Source of the DNA: Alphaproteobacteria bacterium
GTDB taxonomy: Bacteria; Pseudomonadota; Alphaproteobacteria; DSM-16000; Inquilinaceae
Assembly (NCBI GenBank): GCA_028284045.1
Contig: JANQSN010000018.1
Coordinates: forward strand, 1 to 64,000
DNA: 64,000 nt
Reading direction: 5' to 3'
The notes under the pieces were generated by a model that was given only the letters and a program-made list of their open reading frames with translations, was not told the origin of the DNA and did not search any database. A program made the translations under genes and the position numbers. Positions 8,205-17,525 of this stretch are shown here, one piece after another (positions within the stretch are counted from its first letter, which is position 1; every line of letters starts with the position of its first letter).

Positions 8205-10102
8205 CGAGGGTGCCGGCGTCCCTGGCGCAGCCCCGTCTCCTATGGCTGGTGGCGGCGGTCGTCGCGGCGGCGGCGCTGTTCTCGTCGCCCGGCTTCTTCA
8301 TCATCGACGAGATGATCTACTACCATGGCGCGCGGGCGGTGGCCGAGGCCGGCTCCTTCGTCGTGGACAACGGGTATGAGACCTTCCGGTCCGCGTCGCT
8401 CGGCGTCTGGCTGCTGGTCGCCGGCCCGCATGGGCTGGTGCCGCAATACCCGGCCGGCAACGCCCTGCTCGGGGCGCCCCTGGTGGCGCTGCTCGGACCG
8501 CGCGGCCTGATCCTGTTGAATGCCGCGGCGGCCGTCGTGGCGGTCTTCCTTTGCCGCAGGCTGGCCCGCTGCCTCTACGGCGACGAGGCCTTGGCGCTGC
8601 GAGCGGCGCTGATCTTCGCGGTGTGTACCTTCCTGGCGGAGTACGCGCTGGGCATCTGGCCGCAGGCGCTGGGCCTCTGCTTCGTCCTGGCGGCGCTCCT
8701 ATGGGGTGTGCGCGCCGTCCTCGATCCCGCCGAGGGATCGCTAAGGCTGGCGCTTCTTGCAGGGGGTGCGGTCGGGATCGGCATGCTGTTCCGGCTGGAC
8801 ACGCTGCTGATCGTGCCGCCGCTGGCGCTTTGGGCCGTCGTCGTGGCGGCGCGGCCGGCGCCGCTGCTGGCCGCCGCGGGGCTGGGCATGCTGCCGGGGC
8901 TGGCGGTCGGCACCCTCTTGAACTGGATCAAGTTCGGCGTGGCGAGCCCGGTCACCTACGGCCTGTCCTCCGGCGGGGTCGATCCGGCCGGCCATCTCGG
9001 CGCGCTTGGCCTGTGCCTGATCGCCGGGCTGGCGGCCCTGGGCGTGCGCGCCGCCGGGGCGCAGCCAAGGGGGCGCCTGCTCGTGCTCGGGACGGCGGCG
9101 GCGTTTCTCATCGCGGCGGCGTCGCTGCCCGCGGCGCAACCCCATCTCGCCCGCGCCGCCCATGGCTTAGTCGCGCTGATCGTCGATGCGACCGTCATCC
9201 AGGCCGACCACCGGGGCATCGTCGCTGCGGCCGACGGCACCGTCTCCTTCTCCGGCCTGACCAAGAAGGCGCTGGGGCAGAGCCTGCCCTGGATCGGGGC
9301 CCTGACCTTCCTGCTGGCGGTCCGCTGGCGCCCGGAGGAGCGGTCGCGCCATGTCCTGTGCCTGCTGGTCATCGTGCTTTGGGCGTTGCCCTTCGTGATG
9401 CGCGCCTGGTATGGCGGGCTGGCCAGCAACATGCGCTATCTCCTGCCGATCCTGCCGGTGCTGGCGATCCTGTTGTCGGTCGTCTGGCGCGATCTCGCGT
9501 CGCGGGAGGGGGCGGCCGGCGCCCGCGACGGATTTATCGGGGTGGGGCTCGCGCTGGCCGGCCTGGTGACGGTCACGGCGCTGCATCCGGGCGGCCTCGC
9601 CGCCGTCCAGCAGATCGCCGCGACTTGGCTGCTCGGCGCGATCGCGGTGCTGGGCCTTCTGGCGGCGGCACCGGGACGCCTTCTTGTCCTGCGGGTGCGG
9701 GCGGCGCGGGTCGCGATCGCGATGGGGCTGACGGCGGGGTTCGTCTTCGGCGCCCTGCTCGATCCGATGATGTCGCAGGTGCGCCGCACCCAGTTCGACC
9801 ACCTGAACGCCGCCTACGCGGCGATCCCAGAGCGCAGCCTCGTCTATGGCGGCCCCGCCGCCGCCTACGCCTTCCAACTGTCGCGACCGGAGGGTCTCTT
9901 GGCCCTGGAAGCGCGCGACAGCGGGGGGATCGATACGGCGCTGCTGAACGCGGCGCTTGAGCGTGGGTACAGCGTCTATGCCTCCGGCCCGGTGCATCTG
10001 CGCCGGGTGCTCGACGCCGACCCGGCCTTGTCGGTGGTGGGGTCGCTGGCGGCCGGCGATCTCCATACGCTCTACCAGATCGGCCGGGCACCGGCGCCAT
10101 GA
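8201..10102 (+). CDS. Polytopic GT-C/GT39-like glycosyltransferase, copy 1
   Basis: 633 residues, strongly hydrophobic, with roughly a dozen predicted membrane segments. After the first span comes an acidic pair (D36, E37, in FFIIDEMIYYHGARAV), the place where GT-C enzymes such as ArnT and PMT carry catalytic acids in the first periplasmic loop. A short soluble C-terminal part follows the last span. GT-C enzymes move a sugar from a polyprenyl-phosphate carrier to an acceptor at the periplasmic face. The donor would be made by the GT2 enzyme just upstream, whose stop overlaps this GTG start by 4 nt. The acceptor is unknown. It is clearly paralogous to the next gene: both contain GLTKKALGQSLPWIGAL, from residue 352 here. 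Confidence 0.72.
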   Translation: MTRVPASLAQPRLLWLVAAVVAAAALFSSPGFFIIDEMIYYHGARAVAEAGSFVVDNGYETFRSASLGVWLLVAGPHGLVPQYPAGNALLGAPLVALLGPRGLILLNAAAAVVAVFLCRRLARCLYGDEALALRAALIFAVCTFLAEYALGIWPQALGLCFVLAALLWGVRAVLDPAEGSLRLALLAGGAVGIGMLFRLDTLLIVPPLALWAVVVAARPAPLLAAAGLGMLPGLAVGTLLNWIKFGVASPVTYGLSSGGVDPAGHLGALGLCLIAGLAALGVRAAGAQPRGRLLVLGTAAAFLIAAASLPAAQPHLARAAHGLVALIVDATVIQADHRGIVAAADGTVSFSGLTKKALGQSLPWIGALTFLLAVRWRPEERSRHVLCLLVIVLWALPFVMRAWYGGLASNMRYLLPILPVLAILLSVVWRDLASREGAAGARDGFIGVGLALAGLVTVTALHPGGLAAVQQIAATWLLGAIAVLGLLAAAPGRLLVLRVRAARVAIAMGLTAGFVFGALLDPMMSQVRRTQFDHLNAAYAAIPERSLVYGGPAAAYAFQLSRPEGLLALEARDSGGIDTALLNAALERGYSVYASGPVHLRRVLDADPALSVVGSLAAGDLHTLYQIGRAPAP

Positions 10103-12039
10103 TGCAGCGGAGCGCAACCTCGGCGCCGACCGCGCTGCGGGCGCGCATGATCGGCGCCGGCCTGTCGCCGCTCTGGTGGGTGGCGGCGGCCGTCTTCCTC
10201 GCGGCGATGGTATCGTCCCCTGGGTTCTTCAACACGGATGAGCTGATCTACTACCACGCCGCACGCGCGGTCGCGGCGACCGGGACCTTCGAGGTTCGCA
10301 ATGGCTACGAGGTCTTCGGGGCGGAGGGCTTGAGGCTCTGGTTCCTGGTCGCCGGCCCCAACGGACTGGCGCCCCAGTACCCGTCCGGATACGCGCTGGC
10401 CGGCGCCCCCCTGGTCGCGCTGTTGGGTCCGCGCGGTCTGATCCTGCTGAACGCGGGTGCGGCGGTCGCGACGGTCTTCCTGTGCCGGGCGCTGGCCCGC
10501 CGGCTCTATGGCGACGACGCGCTGGCCACCCGCGCCGCCCTGATCCTGGCGCTGGCGACCTTCCTTGCGGACTACGCCCTGGCGATCTGGCCGCATGCGC
10601 TGGCCATGGCCTTCGTCACGGCGGCGATGCTGTTTGCGGCCGGGGCGGTGCTGGACCGGCCGACGCGGGCCGTGCGCTCGGCCGTCCTGGCGGGGTTGAT
10701 GATCGGCGCCGGCATGCTGGTCCGTGTCGACACCGTGCTGATCGTCCCACCGCTGGCCCTTTGGGTCGTGCTGTGCGCCCGCCGGCCGGTCTTGCTGCTG
10801 GCCGCTGCCGCGCTCGGCCTCCTGCCGGGGCTGGCCGCGGGGGCGCTGCTGAACTGGATCAAGTTCGGCGAGGCCACGCCGATCTCCTATGGCGCCGGCG
10901 GTGGCGGCAATGTCGATCCGGCCAGCTATCTGGGGCTCGCCGCGGTGGGCGTGCTGGCGCTCCTGGCGGCGCTGGCGCTGCGCTGGGTGTGGCAGCGCCC
11001 GCGATGGTATGCCCCGGCGGCCGCGGTGGCGCTGTTGCTGCTGGCGGGCGGCCTGTTCAGTCCCCAGATTCGCCAGCCGCTGGCGGCGCTGGCCGACGGC
11101 GCGGTGGCCTTGCTCATCGACATCACCGCGATCGATGTGGAGCGGGCCCGGGCGACGGTGCGGGCGGACGGCACGCTGTCCTTCTGGGGGCTGACGAAGA
11201 AGGCGCTGGGGCAGAGCCTGCCATGGATCGGCGCCTTGGCCTTCCTGCTGGCGGCCGGCTGGCGGCGGCAGGACCGCGCGGCGCATCTGCTGTGCCTGCT
11301 GGTGCTGGTGCTGTGGCCCTTGCCCTTCCTGTTGCGCGAGTGGCATGGCGGGCTGGGCAGCAACATGCGGTACTTCCTGGCGATGCTGCCGGCGCTGGCC
11401 ATCCTGGCGGCCTATGTCTGGCGGGCACTGGCGGCGCGCGCCGCAGCATCTGGCCGGTCGGCCGATGCGTTGCTGGGCGCGGCCTTGGGACTGGCCGGGT
11501 TGCTCTTGGTGGTGCGCCTGCATCCGGGCGGCCTGAACGCCGCCCAGCAGGTGGCGGCGAGCTGGCTGCTGGGCGCCGTGGCGGTGGCGAGCGCCGCTGC
11601 CGCCGTGCCGGGCCGGGCGGCGGTGCTGCGCGCGCGTCTGGCGCGCGTCGCCATCGCCGCGGGGTTTTGCGTCGCCTTCATCTTCGGCGTCGGGCTCGAT
11701 CCGCTGGTCTCCCAGCATGTCCGCGACCGCATCGATCGCCTGAATGCGGCGTTCTCCGACCTGCCGCCGCGCAGCCTGGTCTATGGCAAGCCGCTGGAGG
11801 CCTTCTCCTTCCAGCTTGATCGGCCGGACGGCCTGCTGGCCGGGGAGGTGTGGGGTCAGGAGACGGTCGACGCGGCGCTGATCGATGCCGCTTTGGCCCA
11901 AGGATACCGAGCCTTTGTCTACACCCCGGCGCGCCTCGACCGGATTCTGGCCGCCGATCCGACGCTGTCGGTGCTGGGCGCGCGCTCGGCCGACCCCGGC
12001 GGCACGCTCTTCGAGGTCGGACGCCCGCCGCCGCCGTAG
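10099..12039 (+). CDS. Polytopic GT-C/GT39-like glycosyltransferase, copy 2
   Basis: 646 residues; the tandem paralogue of the preceding gene. It shares the acidic post-TM1 motif (D47, E48), the LLGPRGLILLNA segment, RLYGD, ALLNWIKFG, and GLTKKALGQSLPWIGAL from residue 364. Differences are spread along the protein, so the duplication is not very recent. The ATG overlaps the previous stop by 4 nt (ATGA), so GT2, copy 1 and copy 2 are probably translated as a coupled set. A likely reading is that the two copies glycosylate different acceptors or add different sugars in sequence. Membrane location is secure from hydropathy; enzymatic identity is inferred from topology and neighbours. Confidence 0.72.
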   Translation: MMQRSATSAPTALRARMIGAGLSPLWWVAAAVFLAAMVSSPGFFNTDELIYYHAARAVAATGTFEVRNGYEVFGAEGLRLWFLVAGPNGLAPQYPSGYALAGAPLVALLGPRGLILLNAGAAVATVFLCRALARRLYGDDALATRAALILALATFLADYALAIWPHALAMAFVTAAMLFAAGAVLDRPTRAVRSAVLAGLMIGAGMLVRVDTVLIVPPLALWVVLCARRPVLLLAAAALGLLPGLAAGALLNWIKFGEATPISYGAGGGGNVDPASYLGLAAVGVLALLAALALRWVWQRPRWYAPAAAVALLLLAGGLFSPQIRQPLAALADGAVALLIDITAIDVERARATVRADGTLSFWGLTKKALGQSLPWIGALAFLLAAGWRRQDRAAHLLCLLVLVLWPLPFLLREWHGGLGSNMRYFLAMLPALAILAAYVWRALAARAAASGRSADALLGAALGLAGLLLVVRLHPGGLNAAQQVAASWLLGAVAVASAAAAVPGRAAVLRARLARVAIAAGFCVAFIFGVGLDPLVSQHVRDRIDRLNAAFSDLPPRSLVYGKPLEAFSFQLDRPDGLLAGEVWGQETVDAALIDAALAQGYRAFVYTPARLDRILAADPTLSVLGARSADPGGTLFEVGRPPPP

Positions 12040-12356
12040 CGGGCTTGGATCCCTGTTGTGAGTTCGAGCAAAGGACCATGTGTTCGATGGCTTGATTCTC
12101 GAAATCTCAATAACTGGGATGCGGCATGAGCTGCGCATCGTAATTCTTGTTTGATTATTGAAGATTTTTATTTGGCGTTAACAATATCTTAACCAATTTG
12201 AAGCCTCGTCGACCGATATCATTCCTTAAAACTTCAAACTGCTGTCGTACCCCATCGCCTATGAATCGCTCTTCCACCAACGGGCCACGGTGACGTCGGC
12301 CCGCACGGAAGCCGTACGGCGTCGACCCGAAGCTGCGCACGAGGAGCCGAAGAGCG
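12040..12356 (+). other. 317-nt AT-rich intergenic region upstream of the modular nuclease gene
   Basis: The stretch 12090-12250 is markedly AT-rich against its surroundings, with runs such as GATTTTTATTTGG and AATATCTTAACC. No open frame or RNA gene is supported. It most likely holds the promoter and long leader of the gene at 12357. AT-richness of this kind can also mark xenogeneic-silencer binding or a junction of acquired DNA. Confidence 0.6.
12158..12187 (+). promoter_or_regulatory. Candidate promoter for the RTX/nuclease gene
   Basis: TTGAAG (12158-12163) and CAATAT (12182-12187) lie 18 nt apart inside the AT-rich gap, about 170 nt before the start codon. The match is only moderate, and other placements in this AT-rich stretch are possible. 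Confidence 0.25.
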
Positions 12357-15300
12357 ATGAGCATCCGCATCGACGAAGTCCGGATCGACGACCCGAGCAC
12401 CGATCTCACCGGTCTGGTTCAACTCTTCGGGGAGCCGACTCTGCCGCCGCTCGGGCCGACCTTGCTGGTGATCGGCGATGCCGGCGGCCCCATCGAGGCG
12501 GCGGTCGATGTCGACGACAGCGCCATCACGGTCGGCGGCTTCGCCCGGATCCGCGAGGGCGGCAACGGGCGCGACTTTCTGTTCGGCAGCTTCCGGTCGG
12601 ACCTTCTGTATGGCGGGCGCGGCAACGACACCCTGTTGGGGTTGAGCGGCGACGACCTGCTGATCGGCGGTCGCGGCCGGGACTTCCTGCTCGGCGGCTC
12701 CGGCGACGACTGGCTGTTCGGCGGGGCGGGACGCGACGTCCTGCTGGGCGGCTCGGGCGATGATGTGCTGGTGGGGGGCGACGGCAACGACCGGCTGAAC
12801 GGCGGCAGCGGCGGCGACTGGCTGTTCGGCGGCGCCGGCCGTGACGATCTCGCGGGCGGGTCGGGCGACGACGGGCTGTTCGGCGGTGCGGGGCGCGACG
12901 ACCTGGAGGGCGGCTCCGGCAACGACCTGCTGGACGGTGGCGCCGGCCGCGACCGGATCGACGGCGGGCGCGGCCGCGACACCGTCTCCTTCGCCAGCGC
13001 CGTCGCCGCGGTGACGGTGGATCTGGGACGCGGCGAGGCCACCACCGACGACGGTCAGGGCGGGGTTGAGCGCGACACGCTGCGGCGTATCGAGGATATC
13101 GCCGGCTCCAACTTCGACGACCGCCTGATCGGCGACGACGGCGACAATGACATCGCCGGGGGGCTGGGTGACGACACCCTGATCGGCGGCGAAGGCGACG
13201 ATGACCTCAACGGCGGCGAGGGCATCGACACAGCCGACTTCTCCGACCGTACCGGACCGGTCGATGTCGATCTGGACGCCGGCAGTGCGACCGTGGCGGG
13301 CAGCGAGACCAACAGCCTGACCAGCATCGAGAACGTCATCGGCACCGGGGCCGACGACACGATCGTCGGCGACGAGGCGGACAACGACCTCGACGGCGGT
13401 GCCGGCAACGACGGTCTGTTCGGCGCGGCCGGCAACGACACGCTGCGCGGCGGCAACAGCGAGGACACGCTGGACGGTGGCGAGGGCTTCGACACCGCGG
13501 TGATCGGCGGCAACCGTGCCGACTTCCTGATCGAGCGCAGCGGGTCGGAGATCACGCTGACTCGCGTCGCCGACGGCGAGGTCACGACGCTGATCGATGT
13601 CGAGGTGCTGCGCTTCGACGACGCGGAGATCCCGGTACCGCCGGAGGCGACCGGCGAGATCGCCCTGGAGTTCGCCGGCCGTGCCGACCTGTCCGGCGAT
13701 GGCGGGGCGGAGATCGTCGCCCATGATCCGGGCACCCAGCGCTTGTTCGTCACCACCGGCGACGGGGTCCGGGCGCTCGACATCAGCGATCCGGCGAACC
13801 CGACGGATGCCTTCTTCATCGATGTGGCGACGGATCTGGCCGGCTTTGCCGCGGGCGACGTGACCAGCGTCGCCGTCTCGTCGGCCGGACTGGTGGCCGT
13901 CGCCGTCGCCGCCGATCCGGAGACCGATCCGGGCCGGGTCGCCTTCTACGACGCCGACGGCGTCTTCCACTTCGCTGTCGCGGTCGGCGCGTTGCCCGAT
14001 GCCGTCACCTTTACGCCGGACGGCAGCGCCGCGCTCGCGGCGATCGAGGGGCAGCCCGACGACGACACCGGCATCGATCCGGTGGGCGGCGTCGCCATCA
14101 TCGACGTCGCGACCGAGACCGTCACCACCGCCGGCTTCGAAGGCTTCGACGGGCAGGAGCAGGCGCTTCGCGACGCCGGCGTGCGCATCTTCCCCGGCAA
14201 ATCGGTGTCTGAGGATGTCGAGCCGGAATACATCGCCGTCTCCCCCGACGGCACGACGGCCTTCGTCACCCTGCAGGAGGCCAACGCCGTCGCCGTCGTC
14301 GACATCGCCGCCGGCACGGTGACCGACATCGTGCCGCTGGGCACCATCGACCACAGCCTGGCCGGCAACGGCCTCGACACCAGCGACCGCGACGGCGGCA
14401 TCTTCATCGATACCGCCCCGGTGCAGGGCATGTTCATGCCCGATACCATCGCGTCTTACGCGGTTGATGGTCGGACCTACTACGTCACCGCCAACGAGGG
14501 CGATGCGCGGGACGAAGATGGACGGATCGCCGGACTGACCCTCGATCCGACGGCCTTCCCCGACACCACGCGGTTCGAGGACGAGGCCGATCTTGGCCGG
14601 CTGGAGGTCTCCACCACCATCGACGCCGACCCCGACCAGGACGGCGACATCGATGTGCTGTTCAGCTACGGCACGCGGTCGTTCTCGATCTGGGACAGCG
14701 CCGGCAACCTGGTGTTCGACAGCGGCGACGACTTCGAGAGCATCACCGCGCTGGCCTTGCCGGATGTCTTCAACACCACCAACGACGAGGTCGAGTTCGA
14801 CAGCCGCTCCGACGCCAAGGGGCCGGAGCCGGAAGGCGTCGTCGTCGGCCAGATCGGCGATGACTTCTACGCCTTCGTCGGTCTGGAGCGGATCGGCGGC
14901 ATCATGGTCTACAACGTGACCGACCCGGCCGATCCCACCTTCGTCCAGTACATCAACAGCCGTGACTTCTCCGCCGATATTGCCGGCGACAGCGCGCCGG
15001 AGGGCTTGGCCTTCATCGCCGCAGAGGACAGCCCGACCGGCAACCCGCTGCTGGCCGTCGCCTTCGAGGACAGCCTGACGGTCGCGATCTACGAGATCCC
15101 GATCGAGCAGCCGACGCCGACCATCGCGATCAACGAGATCCGCGTCGACCAGCCGAGCAGCGACACCGACGAGTATTTCGAGCTGTTCGGCGATCCCGGC
15201 GCCTCGCTCGACGGCCTCAGCTACGTCGTCATCGGCGATACCGGCGGCGACGACAGCGGTGTCGTCGAGGCGGTCGTCAGCCTGGACGGCCTGAGCCTCG

Positions 15301-17525
15301 GCGACGACGGGATCTTCGTGGCGGGTGAGGACACCAGCAGCTTCCTCAGCACCTTCGATCTGGTCACCAACCTGAACTTCGAGAATGGCGACAACGTCAC
15401 CCATCTGCTGGTCGAGGGCTTCACCGGGTCGAGCGGGCAGGACCTCGACACCGACAACGACGGCATGCTGGACCTGGAGCCGTGGACGGCGGTGATCGAC
15501 TCGGTCGCCCTGTTCGACGACAGCGAGACGGGTCAGGTCTACAGCGACACCGTGGTCGGGCCGGACGGCAGCTTCCGCCCGGCGCATGTCTTCCGGCTGC
15601 CGGACGGCACCGGCGATTTCGAGATCGGCGCGTTCGAGCCGACCGACGACACGCCCGGCGCCGAGAACGGCGCGATCGGGGATCCGACGGCGCTGGCGAT
15701 CTATGAGATCCAGGGCGCCGGCCATGTTTCCGCGCGCCAGGGCGAGACGGTCTCGACCACCGGCATCGTCACCGCCGTCGCCTTCAACGGCTTCTACCTG
15801 CAAGACCCCGACGGGGACGGTGACGACGCGACGTCGGACGGCATCTTCGTTCTCAGCGATGATGCGGTGGCCGTCGGCGACGAAGTGCGGGTCGTCGGCG
15901 TGGTGGAGGAGACCATCTCCGGCGGCGCCGGTACCGGCAACCTCTCCATCACGCGGATCGCCGCCGCGTCCCGGGAGGTGCTGGGCAGCGGCAACGCGCT
16001 GCCCGAGGCCACGGTAATCGGCCTCGGCGGCCGGGTCGCCCCCAACGAGGTGGTGATCAGCCAGAGCGAGCAGCCGGTCAACCTGCAGACCGATCCGGGC
16101 GTGTTCAATCCCGAGACCGACGCCATCGACTTCTACGAGAGCCTGGAAGGCATGCGCGTCACCATCGAGGACGCGGTGGCCGTCTCGCCGACGCGGGTGT
16201 TCAATTCCTTCAGTGCGGAGTTCTTCACCCTGCCGAACCAGGGCGCGACCTCCGATGAGGAACTGCACGATCGCGGCGGCATCAACCTCGACAGCGGCCC
16301 GCTCAACACCGGCGACCAGAACCCGGAACGCGTCCAGGTCCAGTTCGACCCGACCCTCTTCGCCGATGGCGGCACCGGTGGCGCGCCGCTGGCGATCACC
16401 ATGGGCGACCTGGTCGGCGACGTGACCGGGGTCGTCGGCTACAGCTTCGGCAATTTCGAGGTGAACGTCACCGACCCGATCACCGTCACGCCGTCGGGCC
16501 TGACCCAGGAGACGACCGAACTGGTCGGCACCGATGAAGAGCTGACCATCGCCAGCTACAACGTGCTGAACGTCAGCGCCGATGGCAGCGACGCCGATCA
16601 GATCGCGCTCTTGGCGGCGCAGATCGTCAACAATCTCGGGTCGCCCGACATCATCGCGCTGCAGGAGATCCAGGACAACAACGGCACCGTCGACGACGGC
16701 ACCGTCGATGCCGATCTGACCTTGCAGGCCCTGGTCGACGCCATCGACCTGGCGGACAACGGGATCGATGACGACAGCCTGGTCTACGCGTTCTTCGACG
16801 TCGACCCGGTGGACGGCACCGGCGGCGGCGTGCCGGGTGGCAACATCCGCAACGCCTTCTTCTACAACCCCGACCGGGTGGACCTGGTTGAGTTCCTGTC
16901 GCTGACCCCCGACGTGCTGGACGGATCGAACCCGGCCGACGGCATCGAGGTCACCGACCCGACCGCCTTCGACGGAACCCGCGATCCGCTGATGGCCACC
17001 TTCTCCTTCGACGGCGAGGAGATCACCGTCATCAACAACCACCTGTCGTCGCGCTTTGGCTCCACGCCGATCTTCGGCGGGCCGCAGCCCTTCGTGCAGG
17101 CCGGCGAGGATGCGCGCGAAGCGCAGGTCGGTGCGCTGAACGAGGTGGTGGATGACCTGCTGGCGGCCGATCCCGACGCACGCATCGTCGTGACCGGCGA
17201 CCTCAACACCTTCGAGTTCACCAACGATCTCAGCGAGATCCTGCCCGGCACCGGGTCTGAGCAGGTGTTGAGCAACCTGGTCGACCAGTCGGTGGATGAA
17301 GAGGAAGCTTATACCTTCATCTTCGACGGCAATTCCCAGGTGCTCGACCACATGTTCGTCACCGGCAACCTGCTGGACGAGGCCGAGTTCGATATCGTCC
17401 ACGTCAACAACGACTTCACCCGCGACGACAATCGGACCGAGTTCTCCGACATCGTGGTGGCCAGCGATCACGAGCCGATCATCGGCCGGTTCGACCTGGG
17501 CGTCGACGGTGACATGATCGCCTGA
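12357..17525 (+). CDS. Secreted RTX / choice-of-anchor I / ExeM-like nuclease
   Basis: 1722 residues, strongly acidic, no Sec signal peptide. Domains in order: a short LTD-like strand set (about 1-70); RTX nonapeptides of GGxGxDxLxG type (about 84-215, a second block to about 410); a choice-of-anchor I beta-propeller-like region (about 437-917); a lamin-tail-like domain (about 920-1115, opening AINEIRVDQPSSDTDEYFEL); an OB-like region (about 1115-1390); and an endonuclease/exonuclease/phosphatase domain (about 1395-1718) with IALQEI, INNHLSSRFG, VVTGDLNTFEF, DHMFVTG and VVASDHEPIIG. The last parts resemble extracellular nucleases of the ExeM/NucH group. RTX repeats bind calcium and usually mark type I secretion, but no transporter is in the window. 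Probable role: extracellular DNA or phosphoester degradation. Confidence 0.82.
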   Translation: MSIRIDEVRIDDPSTDLTGLVQLFGEPTLPPLGPTLLVIGDAGGPIEAAVDVDDSAITVGGFARIREGGNGRDFLFGSFRSDLLYGGRGNDTLLGLSGDDLLIGGRGRDFLLGGSGDDWLFGGAGRDVLLGGSGDDVLVGGDGNDRLNGGSGGDWLFGGAGRDDLAGGSGDDGLFGGAGRDDLEGGSGNDLLDGGAGRDRIDGGRGRDTVSFASAVAAVTVDLGRGEATTDDGQGGVERDTLRRIEDIAGSNFDDRLIGDDGDNDIAGGLGDDTLIGGEGDDDLNGGEGIDTADFSDRTGPVDVDLDAGSATVAGSETNSLTSIENVIGTGADDTIVGDEADNDLDGGAGNDGLFGAAGNDTLRGGNSEDTLDGGEGFDTAVIGGNRADFLIERSGSEITLTRVADGEVTTLIDVEVLRFDDAEIPVPPEATGEIALEFAGRADLSGDGGAEIVAHDPGTQRLFVTTGDGVRALDISDPANPTDAFFIDVATDLAGFAAGDVTSVAVSSAGLVAVAVAADPETDPGRVAFYDADGVFHFAVAVGALPDAVTFTPDGSAALAAIEGQPDDDTGIDPVGGVAIIDVATETVTTAGFEGFDGQEQALRDAGVRIFPGKSVSEDVEPEYIAVSPDGTTAFVTLQEANAVAVVDIAAGTVTDIVPLGTIDHSLAGNGLDTSDRDGGIFIDTAPVQGMFMPDTIASYAVDGRTYYVTANEGDARDEDGRIAGLTLDPTAFPDTTRFEDEADLGRLEVSTTIDADPDQDGDIDVLFSYGTRSFSIWDSAGNLVFDSGDDFESITALALPDVFNTTNDEVEFDSRSDAKGPEPEGVVVGQIGDDFYAFVGLERIGGIMVYNVTDPADPTFVQYINSRDFSADIAGDSAPEGLAFIAAEDSPTGNPLLAVAFEDSLTVAIYEIPIEQPTPTIAINEIRVDQPSSDTDEYFELFGDPGASLDGLSYVVIGDTGGDDSGVVEAVVSLDGLSLGDDGIFVAGEDTSSFLSTFDLVTNLNFENGDNVTHLLVEGFTGSSGQDLDTDNDGMLDLEPWTAVIDSVALFDDSETGQVYSDTVVGPDGSFRPAHVFRLPDGTGDFEIGAFEPTDDTPGAENGAIGDPTALAIYEIQGAGHVSARQGETVSTTGIVTAVAFNGFYLQDPDGDGDDATSDGIFVLSDDAVAVGDEVRVVGVVEETISGGAGTGNLSITRIAAASREVLGSGNALPEATVIGLGGRVAPNEVVISQSEQPVNLQTDPGVFNPETDAIDFYESLEGMRVTIEDAVAVSPTRVFNSFSAEFFTLPNQGATSDEELHDRGGINLDSGPLNTGDQNPERVQVQFDPTLFADGGTGGAPLAITMGDLVGDVTGVVGYSFGNFEVNVTDPITVTPSGLTQETTELVGTDEELTIASYNVLNVSADGSDADQIALLAAQIVNNLGSPDIIALQEIQDNNGTVDDGTVDADLTLQALVDAIDLADNGIDDDSLVYAFFDVDPVDGTGGGVPGGNIRNAFFYNPDRVDLVEFLSLTPDVLDGSNPADGIEVTDPTAFDGTRDPLMATFSFDGEEITVINNHLSSRFGSTPIFGGPQPFVQAGEDAREAQVGALNEVVDDLLAADPDARIVVTGDLNTFEFTNDLSEILPGTGSEQVLSNLVDQSVDEEEAYTFIFDGNSQVLDHMFVTGNLLDEAEFDIVHVNNDFTRDDNRTEFSDIVVASDHEPIIGRFDLGVDGDMIA

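Noticed and set aside
5675..12039. Genomic island integrated at tRNA-Glu
   Set aside because: No integrase and no second copy of the tRNA 3' end was found downstream in the window; the glycan cassette has host-like GC.
13055..13819. Ser/Pro-rich minus-strand frames over the RTX block
   Set aside because: Low-complexity shadows of GGxGxD repeats.
12234..17471. A 1745-codon open frame antisense to the RTX/nuclease gene
   Set aside because: It is an effect of GC-rich, Asp/Gly-rich coding (GAC/GGC read backwards gives GTC/GCC). Its product is a monotonous Val/Asp/Gly/Arg string with no domain, while the plus strand has clear domains.
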